Shown piece after piece: positions 51,641 to 63,658 of a DNA stretch of 64,000 nucleotides. This DNA is from Zonotrichia leucophrys gambelii (lineage: Eukaryota > Chordata > Aves > Passeriformes > Passerellidae), in the NCBI RefSeq assembly GCF_028769735.1, contig NC_088172.1:56203075-56267074 (forward strand). The letters run 5' to 3'. Under the pieces are notes generated by a model. That model had not been told where the DNA came from, ran no database searches, and worked only from the letters and a program-made list of their open reading frames with translations. Both the position numbers and the translations under genes were made by a program. Position 1 is the first letter of the stretch. Every line of letters begins with the position of its first letter.

Positions 51641-54600
51641 GTATGAAGGGGGGTTTACGTGAAGAAAGATTTCCAGTTTTGCATCTGATCTTGCACAAAT
51701 GTGATATTTTCCAAGACACATCTTCTCTTGATTTATCAGATGTGAATACAAAAGTCAGAAGAAACACAAGCATGCTGCTCTGCAAGAATTAATAAATCTT
51801 TCCTGTTCTTGAGTAAACCGAAGTTTATCTTTCAAGAAAACAAAGTTAAAAGCCAGAAAAACCCTCTGGCCCCTCAAGCAAAAGTACACACTGTACCTTG
51901 GGTTTTCTTGGAGGGATGGTTCAAGTGAATAGCAACTTGAGGAAAAAACATTCACACACTGCACCAAGCTCCCACTCCTACATGAATAGTTCCAGTGTTA
52001 GCCAGGCTATTGCTAGCACTTTCTAACATCACACATGAAGATGGCCAATTTGCAACCTTGGAAAAGGGTTTATGAACAAAATTGAAATCAATAAGGAGAT
52101 CAAGGACAACACAGTTCTTTATTTGATGATTTCTTTTCTTACATTTTGGACATGCAAATGAGAGAATGAGGCAAAGGAGGAAAAGTTGCAGCAACAAGTT
52201 CATAGAACTTAGTTGTCTGGAGACCCTCATTATTCTGTGGGTATGATCTAAGTGAGCCTGAGGTCTTTAGAGAGCTTTGGGGTAAAATCCCTGCCACCTG
52301 TGGTTCTGCTATTTCCTTTACTTGATGCAGAATTTCACCCAGTACAACTTCAGGACAATAGAGAGATCTTCGCACAACCTAAGGGTAGAAAACTTGAGTT
52401 GGCAAGCACATGTGCACCTTTACAACTGTATGGCAACCATGAGCACTGCATGCTCAGAAGGAGGACTCTTTACTACTACCCTTTTATTTATAAGATTTTA
52501 GGTCATCTCAGGCTGACGGAGTCACACAAGTTGTCCCTTGCAGGAATGAGAAAGGGTTAGTCACACCTCTGCAGGCTGAACTGTTGCCCAAGTATTATCA
52601 CAAGGCTTTTGAAGTAGGCTCCACGGCACATCAATTGCAGAGAGCCTGCTTATTTCATCTATGCCAGCCCCAGAGGAGTCTGTAATGTAAACTAAGGGCT
52701 ACTAACAAGAGCTGGCCAGAAAAATTGCTTTCTTATAAATTCACATAATGGCAGCTTTTGAGCACACATGAGGAAATTGAAGTTAGATCTGGAAACACTG
52801 ATGGAGTGGTTGTTGTGGGTTATACAAATTACATCCCATGCCTGTCCTGTTTTATGGGTTGAGTGACTACCCTGTTTAGGTGATGTTAATTAGGTGGCTG
52901 TGATGCCTGAAGAGTGATTAAGTAGAATTGGGGCACTTGGACGTGGAGGAAAGTGAGCATAAGACGCTGCTGAAGGACAACACCCATGAATCACAAAGGA
53001 ATTGGATTTACAACAGATATTCAGTCTGTGGACTTGTTTTTTCTGATTCTTTTTTTTTTTATCTGAGAGGTAAACAGGCTAGAGAAAAAGAGCCATGTAA
53101 AATGGATAAAGGAAAGCACCCAGTCCCTGAGGGGATTCTGCAGGGCAGAGGGATGCCCTTGGCACTGTGCACCCCCTGTGTCCCACTCCCCTCCCCTCAC
53201 CCCAAATGTACTCTTGGCAACCAGCCTGCAGATTCCCACTGGTGTATTTCAAAGCCTGTGAGAGCCCAGCCATACCTGTCTGGGCTGGAGCTGATCCCTG
53301 ACCTTCTCTCAGTGCTACTTAGTTTTCTCTGATAGCTAGGTGAATGATTGCCAGCACCAGTAAATGATTTACTACATGTAAAGCACTGTCTGCTAGAGAG
53401 GCATATCCCTTGTTACACTGCAGAGAAAAAAATATTTCTATAGGGCCACAAAGATTATGAAATTACTTTTTTATTTGCATAATAAATAAATAAAGGTAAG
53501 GGTAGTGGTGGTGAAAGTAGCTTATGATACTTTTTAACATGGCCAAAGATAAAACTGGGGAAAGTGTTATTTTCATTAGTACAGAGCATGTAGCATGTAG
53601 CTGTTCACAGCTGAAGATAATGTACATTTGTCAGTGCAGCTTGATCCAGAATGCCCAGCTACATTCAGACTGGTTTGGTGTTTAGGAAAGCAAACCTCCT
53701 GTTTGTTTTAGTATGTATTAGGGCATCTTTTCCTCATAATCACAGCACTACTTGTTTTTCATGCGTGTATCATTACAGCCCCACAGAGCTGACTCCTACC
53801 ATCTGGTCTCTGGAAGATGTGGGTTATACAGCCCAGAGGTGAGAAAAGCTGCATATGTTGCTGGAGCTGCCTGTTTTGCTGCAGGAGGCACTGGTTTGTT
53901 AGTTCTCTAGATCTCTTTGCTAATATATCCAAGTGTCATTGGGACTGAAGGCAGACAACTTCATTGACTATGTTATAGGCCCTCACTCACACAGAATGGA
54001 ATCTTTGGGGTATTCTCTTTTAACTTCAGCTGGATTTCCTAGTTGTTGAAAAGCCGAGGATTAAAGAAGAAAAGAGAAGATGGCATTTCTTTCTTCATGG
54101 CATCACAGGGAGTACGAGGATAGGCCACAGGCAACACAAGCCACGAATGCCAGAGGCGGATTTGGAGGCTGCCCTCAGAGTTTCTCATCACACCACTGGA
54201 GCATCTGGGCACTGAGGCACTCCAGGTATAGGACAGCCTTGGGAAACCAAGTGATACAATGTCATGGTTTGACACACAATTACTAAAAATTGGAGCCAGC
54301 TCTATACTCCTGTCTGAACTGGGGGAACTCCCTTACTTTTGACCTTATAATGAAGACAGCACTTTCCTGAGAGATGCATTTCATCAGTGGATGAAATTTA
54401 CTCTCACTTCTGTTCCAACAGCACTCAATTTCTGAAGAAAGTACTTTCTGAAGAATTTCTGAAGAAAACACTTTCTGCTTCTGAGCAGAAATCTCCTTCT
54501 GAGGTGACTTGAATGCTGATAGTGAGACTGCTGGAAAATGACTGCTTGGCACTGCACAAATGAAGCTTTGCTGTAGTGACAAAAAGAGGGGATCATAGTG

Positions 54601-55739
54601 CCCAGTTCTGCATTACTTCTCTGGCATGCAAAACCTGTGTGCTGATGACATGGGCTTGCAAGTGGTTTTGCAGGCGGTAAATTTTATTTATGGCTCTGCT
54701 TTATTATGAATTTGGAATGAAGTCTGAACAGTGGGAATGAACATCAAAAGGATGTTGAGAGAGCTGGTGATATGAGGTACCCTGCCTGAGACTTTTTGCA
54801 GCTTGCCTATAGTGATATCATCTTATTGTTCTGATTTTAGTATCTCAGTCCATTCCCTAATATTTGGCAGCAGTCAGTACTCAGATGTCACTCCTCACAG
54901 GACACCTCCCATGAATATCTCTTGAGGAATTGGCATTGGGCACAGTTTAATTATATGTGACATAGGTGTGACAAAATCCCATTTTATACAGTCCAACAAG
55001 AACTCACATGCTCCCATTCTCCATGAAGCACATGTAATCCCCCTCACCCGCTATTATTTTCAGTCCTTCACATCTCAGAGATTTGTCTTCCTAATGTCTT
55101 TGGTGAGGCCTGGAAGCTGCTCCAGGACTCAATCAAATATGTGTGAGTTGTGTGCCCAAAACACACATTTCTCTAGTCCTGTCATGGGCATGTGTCTGCT
55201 CAGACAATGAGCTTGATTTGATGCTGGGCAATGGAGTGACACGATGGGATATGTAGATACCTTATTGTGGAGAAGTGCTTCTCCTATGACCAAAATGGTG
55301 GGTGTCCATTTATGCCATGTGATGGGTAAACATTCATTTTGGTCATCTGGCATCTTGCAGTGCATTTCCACACATGGAATGGGAAAGGATCAGGGCCCAT
55401 GGGTCCTGAGTACCACTGCTGGGCTCTGTTCAGTGCCCAGAACAGACTGCTTGGAAGCCAGAGCACAAGTGCAGTGAAACACTCATTAGATGGCCATTAG
55501 GAAACATGCATTTGTTTAATGCTGAGTGTGACGTGAAACAAATTATGGTTTCCTAGTTAATAATGTCATATTCTCATCCTCAAATGACACCTTTCTTTAA
55601 GGTGTCTCTTTTATTTGTCAACCGCAAAGGCAACTTTTTGCTAGCTTTTGGTACCTGCAGTGGCTAACACCATCAGTATTATCAGTGTTGGGCAATGCTG
55701 GTCGGTCTATCAGAGAGGAGGACGATGATCTCCAGCGCC
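51641..55739. other. Intergenic DNA upstream of PERP, right part
   Basis: About 4.1 kb with no recognised gene or transposon. It contains three copies of the 11-mer TTTCTGAAGAA near 54,430-54,470 and a 12-bp perfect inverted repeat (55,286-55,297 and 55,335-55,346). Open frames such as 52,928-53,332 look like chance. Confidence 0.65.
55286..55346. repeat. 12-bp inverted repeat, 37-base spacer, upstream of PERP
   Basis: ATGACCAAAATG at 55,286-55,297 and CATTTTGGTCAT at 55,335-55,346 are exact reverse complements. No transposon family was recognised around it. Confidence 0.8.
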
Positions 55740-56167
55740 CACGAGGAAGGCAGGGCTGGTGGAACCCCGAGAACCGCAAGGTTTTTCGCTGCGGTTGCGT
55801 TTTTTGCGGTGTCTGTGCCACGACGGCGGAGCGGCAGCGGGTGCGGGAGGGTGGCGGACAGCGGGAGGAGAAGTGCGAGGCTGAGCCCGGTCGGGCCGAG
55901 CGAGGGCCCGGGGCCGAGCGGGGCCGGGCCGGGCTGAGCGGAGCGGGCTGGGCCTCGCTCCCTCCGCGCTCTCCGCCGGCCCCACCGGTCGGGGCTGCCG
56001 GCGGCGGCAGGCTTAGTCAGAGGAATGTGGGTGGAACTCCCTCCTCCCCGGCGCCTTAAAACCCCGCTCGGACCGGCCCGCTCGCAGTCTCCCGTCCCGG
56101 CGGAGCGTCCCCGCCGCACCACACCCGCGACGCCCGGGCTCGCTGGGCGCGCCGCCGGCCGGGCACG
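55740..56167 (+). promoter_or_regulatory. PERP: PERP promoter, CpG island and 5' UTR
   Basis: A CpG-rich block begins near 55,740 and runs into exon 1. A TATA-like CTTAAAA lies at 56,055-56,061, about 110 bp before the start codon, so transcription probably begins near 56,085-56,092, giving a 5' UTR of about 80 bases. Upstream is TTAGTCA (56,013-56,019; TGACTAA on the other strand, an AP-1-like site). Three bases further comes GGAATG (56,022-56,027), a TEAD/MCAT-like core. AP-1 with TEAD would suit an epithelial gene, but this is motif reading only. I saw no full p53/p63 element here, although mammalian PERP is a p53/p63 target. Confidence 0.75.
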
Positions 56168-56378
56168 ATGGTGGTGTGCGGCCTCGCCTGCTGGAGGTGC
56201 AGGTGGCTCCTGCCCCTGCTGCTGGGCCTGGCCATCATCATGGGCATCATAGCCCTGGCGGGCCGCGGCTGGCTGGAGTCCGAGTCGGAGCCCTACGTGC
56301 AGCAAGCGTCGCTGTGGGAGAGCTGCACGCGGGGCGAGGAGGACCTCAACTGGAACTGCGAGTCCCTGATGGACTACG
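56168..56378 (+). CDS. PERP: PERP exon 1 (start codon, TM1 and first extracellular loop)
   Basis: It encodes residues 1-70 and the first base of Gly71, beginning [13 protein letters not shown] and ending CESLMDY. The ATG has A at -3 and G at +4, and lies about 80 bases after the predicted start site. The donor is TACG/GTGAGT. The loop carries the conserved Cys pair (C53, C64). Human has a second Trp after SLW (SLWWKC), while here it reads SLWESC. The loop between the cysteines is acidic and differs in sequence from the Gly/Ser-rich human one. No N-glycosylation sequon is seen. Confidence 0.95.
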
Positions 56379-59300
56379 GTGAGTGAGGGGCCCGCCGCGG
56401 AACCGGGGCAGCGGTGCCAGGCTACCGACCTCCCTAACTCTGCTGGGGAGCGGCTGCTTTCTGGAATGGAGTACCCATGCTGTTTCGGGGCTTAAACCAG
56501 TACCGAAACACAGGGCTAGACTACTCCCGAGCGACTTTTTTTTTTTTTTTTTTAATCCGTACAACACTGAGAAGCCGGGGTGTTGATACTTTGGGTTTTT
56601 CTCAAGTTATTTTACAACCAAAGTAAGATAGCAGCTGGCTCCAAGTCTGTGTGTTTGCTGCCCCTGAGCTCTCATCGGGCTGAGGTGCCAGAGCCTTACC
56701 TGGCTGCTCCCTCCCTGTGCCGCGGGATTCCCTGGTCAGACGGCCAGTGTGGAAACCTCCATGCAGGACCACGCCTGGACAGCAGTGAAATGGTATTTCC
56801 CCGACGCTTTGGGGGAAGAGAGCACCTTAATTTAACCCTCCTGGCCAAGGGAGTGCAGCTATTAAAATGCCTCCTGACCCGCAGCTTAAAATGGTCTGAT
56901 GTGGGTTCGAAGGCAGGAAGAAAAAATGCTCTTTCCTTTGTACCTCTCTGTTGCACTGGGGCCTAAATCAGGGCTAAGTGTGCCTCTGTTTTAACTTGTT
57001 TAGCTGCTTCTGTATCTGGCATCCCCACTGTAACATTCTTACTGCACACTCTCAGTTTCTAGGTCTTTTGGGGGACTTTTTGTTTTATTGCTAGGACACG
57101 TGGGTCTGATTACATCTGCTTTTCCCTCAAACAAAATATTTCTGGACAAATAAGCAGACCCGCCTTAAGATCTTGGATGAGGGTTCTTTAGGGACTGGGG
57201 GGCTGGAAGGGTGTGTTTCAGCTGGGAGAGCTGGGACTGTTTCCCTGCGCAGATCCCTTGCTGCCTGAGCACGGCAGACTCACTTCCAGAAGCTTTTCAT
57301 TGCAGCACTCATGCACAAGCTAAGTCCTGAGTACGCTGTAAGAGAAGTGGCTTTGTTTCTCAGCTGGATGATGACTTGGGGCCTTACTGCAGGTAGAAGA
57401 AATCTGGCTAGTGAGATGAAAATATCCATCTCCCCCATCAGACAGAGAAGGAAAGCTAGTGCAGAGTTGCTGAAATTTGCATTGCACAGGGGAAAAGTGC
57501 TAATACAGTACAGCCACTGGAATTTGTTTTCTCCTGTAGTGACACGGCTTCACACGTCCCTGAGTACTGATGGGTGTGTGCTTTGCGTCAGCCCTCAGCA
57601 CTGTGGGACAAAAGCAGTTTTCTGCACTTTTTTCCTTGTTAACAGGCTGACACAGAAGAACAGTATCCTCGACTTCACTTGTTTATGTCTTGGCTTATTT
57701 AAACCAAAACTTATTTAAATCCCTGGCTTATTTATATGAATTTGCCTGTTCTCAAATTTTCATAACATCAGTGCCACTGTCTACTCAAATAGTATTTGCA
57801 TCTAGAGACAGGATGTAACACATGAATTCAGGTTTGATTTGTTTTGTTTTCTTTTCTTCTATGCTAATGCAATTACTTTCAAAATAGGTGAGGGCATTTA
57901 CAAAGGAAAAAATGCCTAGCAGGCATTTATAGCACTGAAGCAGGAAAATAAAGGTTAACTAATTGAGATGCATAACTTGTGTTTTGCATACAATAATTGC
58001 TGTGCACTAACCATCCTGCACCTCTCCTGATGAAATGAAGACTTCAGAGTGGATCTCCATTAACAGATTTTGCCATTAGACAAATTCTTAATTGACCTGT
58101 GGCATGTGTATGAGGAAGAGGTAGAAAAAAAAGGAGGCGAGTCACTTATTTTAAATGAGGGGAAAGGGGCAGGAAAAGACAAACAAAGATTTGCAAATAG
58201 GTGTCTCCTAAACTGCATAGCTCCTTAATGAACATTTGCAAATACCACATGAGAGGGCAAAAGTGAAAGGGAAAAAGAAGAGTGGGATGTCATGTGGCAG
58301 GGAGACAGGGAAGGGATTTTGTTTGGAGTTCTGTGCTGGTTTGTGTCTGGGAAGTGCCCTGGCTGGCAGTGTCTATGTTTTATCAAAATGTTGCAAAGCA
58401 GAAGTGCTGTAGTGCACTAGAATATGACTCAAGATGACTAAGTCTGGACCATTGCAGGATTTAACTGTTGACTGTGTGTTTAAAACATATCAGCAAGCCA
58501 TCAGCTATGACAAAGATTATTTGCACTGTGTAACTTGGAAAGGATGATTGTCTTTATAGTGATGAGATTGTAAGTTTAGGAGCAATATTTATGGATGGCT
58601 GCACCCTCCTGGTTCTGAATGACTGGTCCCAGTGACCTTGCTTTGAATTAACACTGTAAAAGATGGGTGTGTATATATGCAGTAAAGGTAACCTCATTAG
58701 GTTAACTCCTTCTTAACACTAAGAGCCAATTGGTATTCATTTGGTATGTACCAGACAACAAAGAATAAGGGAAGCATTTTTCTGGATCCTTAGTAAGTGC
58801 CAGAAAAAAAAAAAAAAAAGGAGCCCAGCCTTTGTGAATCATGTTTCACTGGAGCTGTGCCACTGTACCTATGTTCCTAGAGGCATGGACTTTGATACCA
58901 CAGATTATTGGTGAAACTGAGTGCATGTGAAGACTTCACTGAGGGGCCAGGTAAATAAAGGAGGAATGTGAGGTGTGTGCTTACCTTTTCAATACACCTC
59001 TTTTCAGGCACACTTTTGTCCGATTTACAAACACCAGGATGCATTCAAGACAAGCTAACATCGTGTGTAGTGTCAGGCAAGTGCAGGCACTTGGGAAATG
59101 CTGATGGGAAAGGTGTAGCAGTTGGCGTCCCTGCCTACACCCAGAAAACACTTACTGCAACTTCCTGGTAAATTGCAGTGAAATGTGAGGCTGGTGTTGC
59201 TGCCAGTGCACTTTGCTGGCTCCTGAGCAGGCACACTTCTGCTGCTAACAATTCAGAGACTAAAAGCTGGAAATGTGTAGGATTGTGCCTCTCCTCATGT

Positions 59301-62300
59301 CTCAACTGAAGCCAGGTTTATACTAGAAGACTTGCATTTAATATTTTGGTAGTTTAGTAATTGCTTTTCTTGCACTCCTAAAGCCAAAACAGATTGTGAT
59401 TCCCAGTATTAATTTCCAACCTGCCCTCCCAGCAAACCTTGGATTCTGGGGTCCTCTGTGCTCATGGTGGGTATGCACATAGCTTCGTCTCAGCAGTCAT
59501 GCTACCATGGAAGTTCACACATTACCTGAGCAAGAAAGTAGTGCTGACACTGCTCTTTTGCTTTGTGTTGTCCTTTATGACATCAAAAAAGTCCAGTATT
59601 TTTGGACATTCTGTGTAATGGGCTCTTGAGGCCAAGCAAGGACTGCTACTGCCATTTACATACACAAGAATATTACAGCTACATTGCAAAAACATGGCCA
59701 GTCTCTGCAGGTTGTGATAAAAGCTTCCACTTATTCACAAGCTAACAAACTAGCTTCAGCTCCTGGAAGTGAATGAACAAATATGACAGTCTTGTTAGTT
59801 CAAATCCTGTAGCAGTTCATCTTCCTGCTAGACTCTTTTCACAGCCCTTTTATTGATTTCTGAAGAGAAATCTAGATTTAAATTTCTTAGCCTGTAGAGA
59901 TTCCACCTCCTCCCTGGTGAGGCTGAGGCATGGCCAGATGAACTCAGGAAACACACTTAATGCTAAGGCACTGTTGCTTGCTTTCTTTTAATTTCATCAT
60001 ATTACTGGTGCTCATCATTAACATTTAGTAATCATGACCCCTCCTAGTTATTTGCATGATAACATTTGCAGCTGAGTTCCTTCCCATAGTAATCATTAAT
60101 GTAATGTAATGCTATGTAATAAAACTCTTAAGCCTTTGTAATAATTACAGACCTTCTGAACAGTTGTTTTTTAAATGTTCTTTCAACACCACCTAATAGA
60201 TAAATACTCTTCTGCTGATTAGATGCAAAGAACTTGACTATTCTTTGAGGCCAAGCTGACCTGGAAACACTAATATCCCCAACTATTTTCTCTGCTTTTC
60301 TGCTCTCCAATTCTTCTGCCTTTCTATTTATGCAGCTCCAAATCACTGTGGTGTTTTTGGTTGATTTCATAAACATACATCATATTTATGTTTATTTTGC
60401 ACAAGAAATACTCTCTCTGACAAATGAATGGGTCTGTGAATTTTCTATTTTTATGGAAAAGCTTAAATTCTGGCTAAATATCTTATGATTACAAGGTACT
60501 TTTGAGCATAAACCATATAGAAAAGGGGGCTAATCTGTCATTCTCTGACTTTGAGCAGGGCTCTCCAGCTCTCATGGCAGCAAACAGTGAGAGGGTCAAC
60601 CTCCACCTCTCCCCTCCTGGCAGCTGGAAGTTGTAGGGGGAGGATCTTTCAGAAAGACAGGAGGGCTGGGTGCCTGTAGGGACTCTGTCAGCTCTCAGAA
60701 GCCTTTAGGAGGAAAAGGAGCTGGGAAAGCCTGACTTGATTGGTGTGGGGATGAGGGAGATCCTTCATGGAAAAGCAGCAATTTCAGTTTTGGCTCTGCA
60801 GCAGCCCCTCTGGTGAAAACTCTCCCTGCTGGTGGGGGTGGCAACAGGTCATGTGGATAAGGAAAATCCCAGGGCTGCACCCTATGCTTGGGAAAGGTGC
60901 ACCCTCCCACCCCAGTCTCTCCCATCAGTCACTTATTAAGAGACCTATATATATATACACAATGTAAGAGAAATCTCAAAAATTAAGTGTAAGTCCTGTG
61001 ATTCCCACAGGGGATCAAGTGTCTGGCTGATGGTTCAGTGGCTGACTACACTCACCCAGCCCAGAGCACACCCATCTAGTGCTGTGGGCAGCCCCTATGA
61101 CTCAATCTTATCAGGTCTTGTCAGCATCAACCTGCTGCAAAGAGCTGTTGGAAAAGATAATCCTGCTGAACAAAGAGCAGAAGGTCCTGGGTCACCATTA
61201 CTGAGCTCTGTCACATATGAGCACAAAACTCACTGAGTTTCATGATGGTGCTACCTACTGCTGCCTTGTTTCTGAAGACCTGAAGCAAAGCTGAGCTTGA
61301 TATTAATCTTCCTGACAAGATATCTCCTGCAGCTATATGTGTTGTCATTTTCTTATTGCCAGAGCCAAGAAAATCAATCACTGTGAGCAGAGCCTGGGCT
61401 GACCCGTATCCAAAAGCTTATTATGCTTGTAAAGACAGAACAGATGATATGAAAATGGCAGAGAGAGCACTGTGGGCATTCTGCCTTGTACTCCTCCAGC
61501 TGTGTTTGTGTTGCTCTAAACCTCAAGGTGTGTAACGTGCAGGTGTATTTGAGTTTACAACTTAAATTTTATCAAACAGATGCCAGATTTGTCCTCCTAC
61601 ATCTTGTCAGCATAAATAATGCATCTGAAAGGGAATATGCTATGGTAACTTGGTGTTCCTTCTTGTGCTTTTTTTTTTTTTTTTTTTTCTTAGTAAGGCA
61701 AATATTGATAAAACCTTGTCTAAATCATCTAGTCTGAATGGGTTTTCCTGAGCTGGCTGTGTGTAATGGTTACATATCCCTTTATATTATTTATCACTAA
61801 AGAAATCCTATTGTGGAGACAATGATTCAATACCTGTGTTAGATATGGCAGAGAATATTTTGTGTGAAAAGATTTTATCAAACCACTGACGTAGCTCTAC
61901 CCTCCAGACATCATCAGTCTCCTCCCCACTTCTCCTCAGCATTCCCTCAGGAAAGGGGTATGAGACATGCACAACTAGTTGAAGAAGAAATTTGAGAAGT
62001 TTTTACTGTCTTGAGTAGCTCCAGGAAGGGAAAGGGGAAAGAAAGACTTTTCCTTATCTTTTCTGTGTCCATTTTTTTTTTGTCTTCAGGTAGCAGTGGT
62101 GCTGGTTAGAAGTTTTGGCAGAGATTTGGTTGATGTATTTTACTGCTGTATTTTACATTTGCTGTTGGGTTAGAAATAAAGAAACCAGTTCAAACAGATC
62201 TAATTAAAATAGCTGTAAAACAATGCTTTGCTTTCAGATAGAAAATTGCAGAGAAAAAATGGAGACTACATTAAAAGCAGGACATCTCCAAAGTCACTTC

Positions 62301-63658
62301 AACTGTGTTGGAATGGACAGCTATGATGAAAGAGATTTTTTTTTTTTCATGTTCTGACCTAGATCTCACTGGCCTCTTTATTCTTACATTAGAGGGAGCT
62401 CAGGATCCGGCCCTACCTCTCTCTGAGTGTGTGAAAGTAGAAACCCACAATATGTAGATGTGGGAATTGAACTGTGATGACAGCTGACTGGAAAACAAAG
62501 CACTAGCCAGTATGGTTTGGCCCCTGTGGGCAGGTATCCTGCCTCCAGGGCAGGAACACTTTTGCTTGTAGTTGTTTGCACTGGGCTCACCTAAATTGCT
62601 TGGTTTCTGAAGAGGACAAGGTGTGTGAGGCCTTTCCACAAGGCCATGTTACTGCCAAAGCAGAATCGCTGGTGATCCTGGATAAACCTCCTGTTTATCC
62701 AGGAGGTTTTCCTGCCACTGTTGCCTTGGCCCTGCCTGTGCCAGGTGAGTTCTGGATGCTGGGGCTGCTCCTTTGGAATACAGCCCTTGCTTCATGCCTG
62801 AGCCTCGCCAGCATGCAGTAGCTTGAAACTAAGTAGCTTGATACACCCTGTTCCAGCAAATGTCAAAGTAATGATTCAAAGAGGATTCGTCAACTTTTAC
62901 CTCAGATTTTGCTGTTTCTCCTCCACCTGCTACATTTTACCTGTGAATAGATACTTATTTTCAAGAACATTCTTTTGTCATCTTTTCAGCTATTGCAGGT
63001 ATATTTCTTTTTGGTCATGCTTATTTTGCTCCACATGCCCTATTCTTGTCATAAACAAACAGAAGTGTTATGCAGACAGCACAATTATTTCCCAGCAGTT
63101 ATCTCCTGTGGCTTTCAATCTTCCCTGTGCATGGAAGTGCTTTTGTAAACTTGAATATCGAACAGGAGCTGTAGTGATAAAGGACATTGTCAGCAGTTGT
63201 GTGCCCTATCTGCTCAGATGTCTGTGGGTGTCTTACAGATACAGAGTTTGAAGGTATTATCTCTCTTGTATGCTGCGTTCTATTCCCTTTTCAGCAAGAC
63301 AGGTTAGGCAGGGAGTCCTGTGCTGCTCCAGCAGTGATGGTGCCCCCTGCTCTGCAGCTGTGTGCTTTGCAGGCATTCAGCATTGCTCTGACACAAGGAC
63401 ATGCTTCTTACAGTAAAGGATTTCAATAAAAAATGAATGAAGGACCCCAAAGAGCTGCAATGACCTACAGGAGAGTACTGCTGTGTGTAATACCTTCCTT
63501 GTTTTCTCTTCAAGGGTGGGGGAGAGCAGCAGCTGCCACATACCTCGTTGGCTTTGTGATCCTGGTCATCTGTTTCGCCCTTGCAGTCATCGCGTTCTCC
63601 ATCGAGATCCTCCGCTTCAACTTTGTGCGAGGAATTGGAGGCTTGCTCTTTGTTGTTG
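56168..63658 (+). CDS. PERP: PERP (p53 apoptosis effector related to PMP22), exons 1-2 of 3, 3' end off window
   Basis: Two exons on the plus strand encode the first 118 residues and one base of codon 119. Human PERP has 193 residues in three exons with the same structure. The family is four-pass membrane proteins of the PMP22/claudin superfamily. PERP works in desmosomes of stratified epithelia and promotes apoptosis downstream of p53, with p63 driving it in skin. Visible here are TM1 (about residues 13-31), a first extracellular loop with the superfamily pattern W35, SLW 48-50, C53 and C64, TM2 (about 79-98) and the start of TM3 (about 108 on). The motif ALAGRGWL is as in human. Introns are both phase 1 with GT-AG ends. 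Orientation opposite to ARFGEF3 matches human synteny. Confidence 0.96.
61669..61688. repeat. Poly-T tract (20 T) in PERP intron 1
   Basis: Uninterrupted T run, followed by CTTAG. A similar 18-T run is at 56,536-56,553 just inside intron 1. The tract plus CTTAG looks like a splice acceptor, but no conserved coding sequence follows it. Confidence 0.85.
62677..62703. repeat. Perfect 11-bp hairpin, 5-base loop, in PERP intron 1
   Basis: CCTGGATAAAC (62,677-62,687), loop CTCCT, then GTTTATCCAGG (62,693-62,703). The stem is perfect and short-looped, 0.8 kb before exon 2. Confidence 0.88.
63515..63658 (+). CDS. PERP: PERP exon 2 (TM2 and start of TM3)
   Basis: The acceptor CTTCAAG is followed by GGTGGGGGAGAGCAGC. 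With the G from exon 1 it reads [11 protein letters not shown], matching the human AWGRAAAAML. The exon encodes residues 71-118 and one base of codon 119, ending GIGGLLFVV before donor GTAAGG. The hydrophobic stretch [17 protein letters not shown] is TM2. The following [18 protein letters not shown] joins to TM3. The frame stays open upstream of the acceptor for about 80 bases by chance. Confidence 0.95.

Larger units (their letters stand above)
56379..63514 (+). other. PERP: PERP intron 1
   Basis: A 7.1 kb phase-1 intron. It contains 18-T and 20-T runs and an A-rich run near 58,802-58,819. It also has an octamer ATTTGCAT at 60,050-60,057 close to a cluster of TAAT/TAATG motifs (60,091-60,121), and a perfect 11-bp hairpin at 62,677-62,703. 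No LTR or CR1 copy was recognised, in contrast to ARFGEF3 introns. The 143-codon frame at 62,823-63,251 resembles no protein I know. Confidence 0.8.

Noticed and set aside
51250..51785. Proline- and glycine-rich frames on both strands
   Set aside because: Produced by the 57-58 bp minisatellite; the repeat peptide appears in several frames.
55682..56305. A 207-codon minus-strand frame and others over the PERP promoter
   Set aside because: Same cause: a CpG island antisense to PERP exon 1; composition-driven.
61669..61694. Poly-T followed by CTTAG as a splice acceptor for an extra PERP exon
   Set aside because: No PERP-like coding sequence follows, and exon 1 joins exon 2 in the correct phase without it.
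61965..61987. Possible p53/p63 response element in PERP intron 1 (CATG core then CTAG core)
   Set aside because: The cores are 9 bases apart where 10 is needed for adjacent half-sites, and the flanks break the RRRCWWGYYY pattern.
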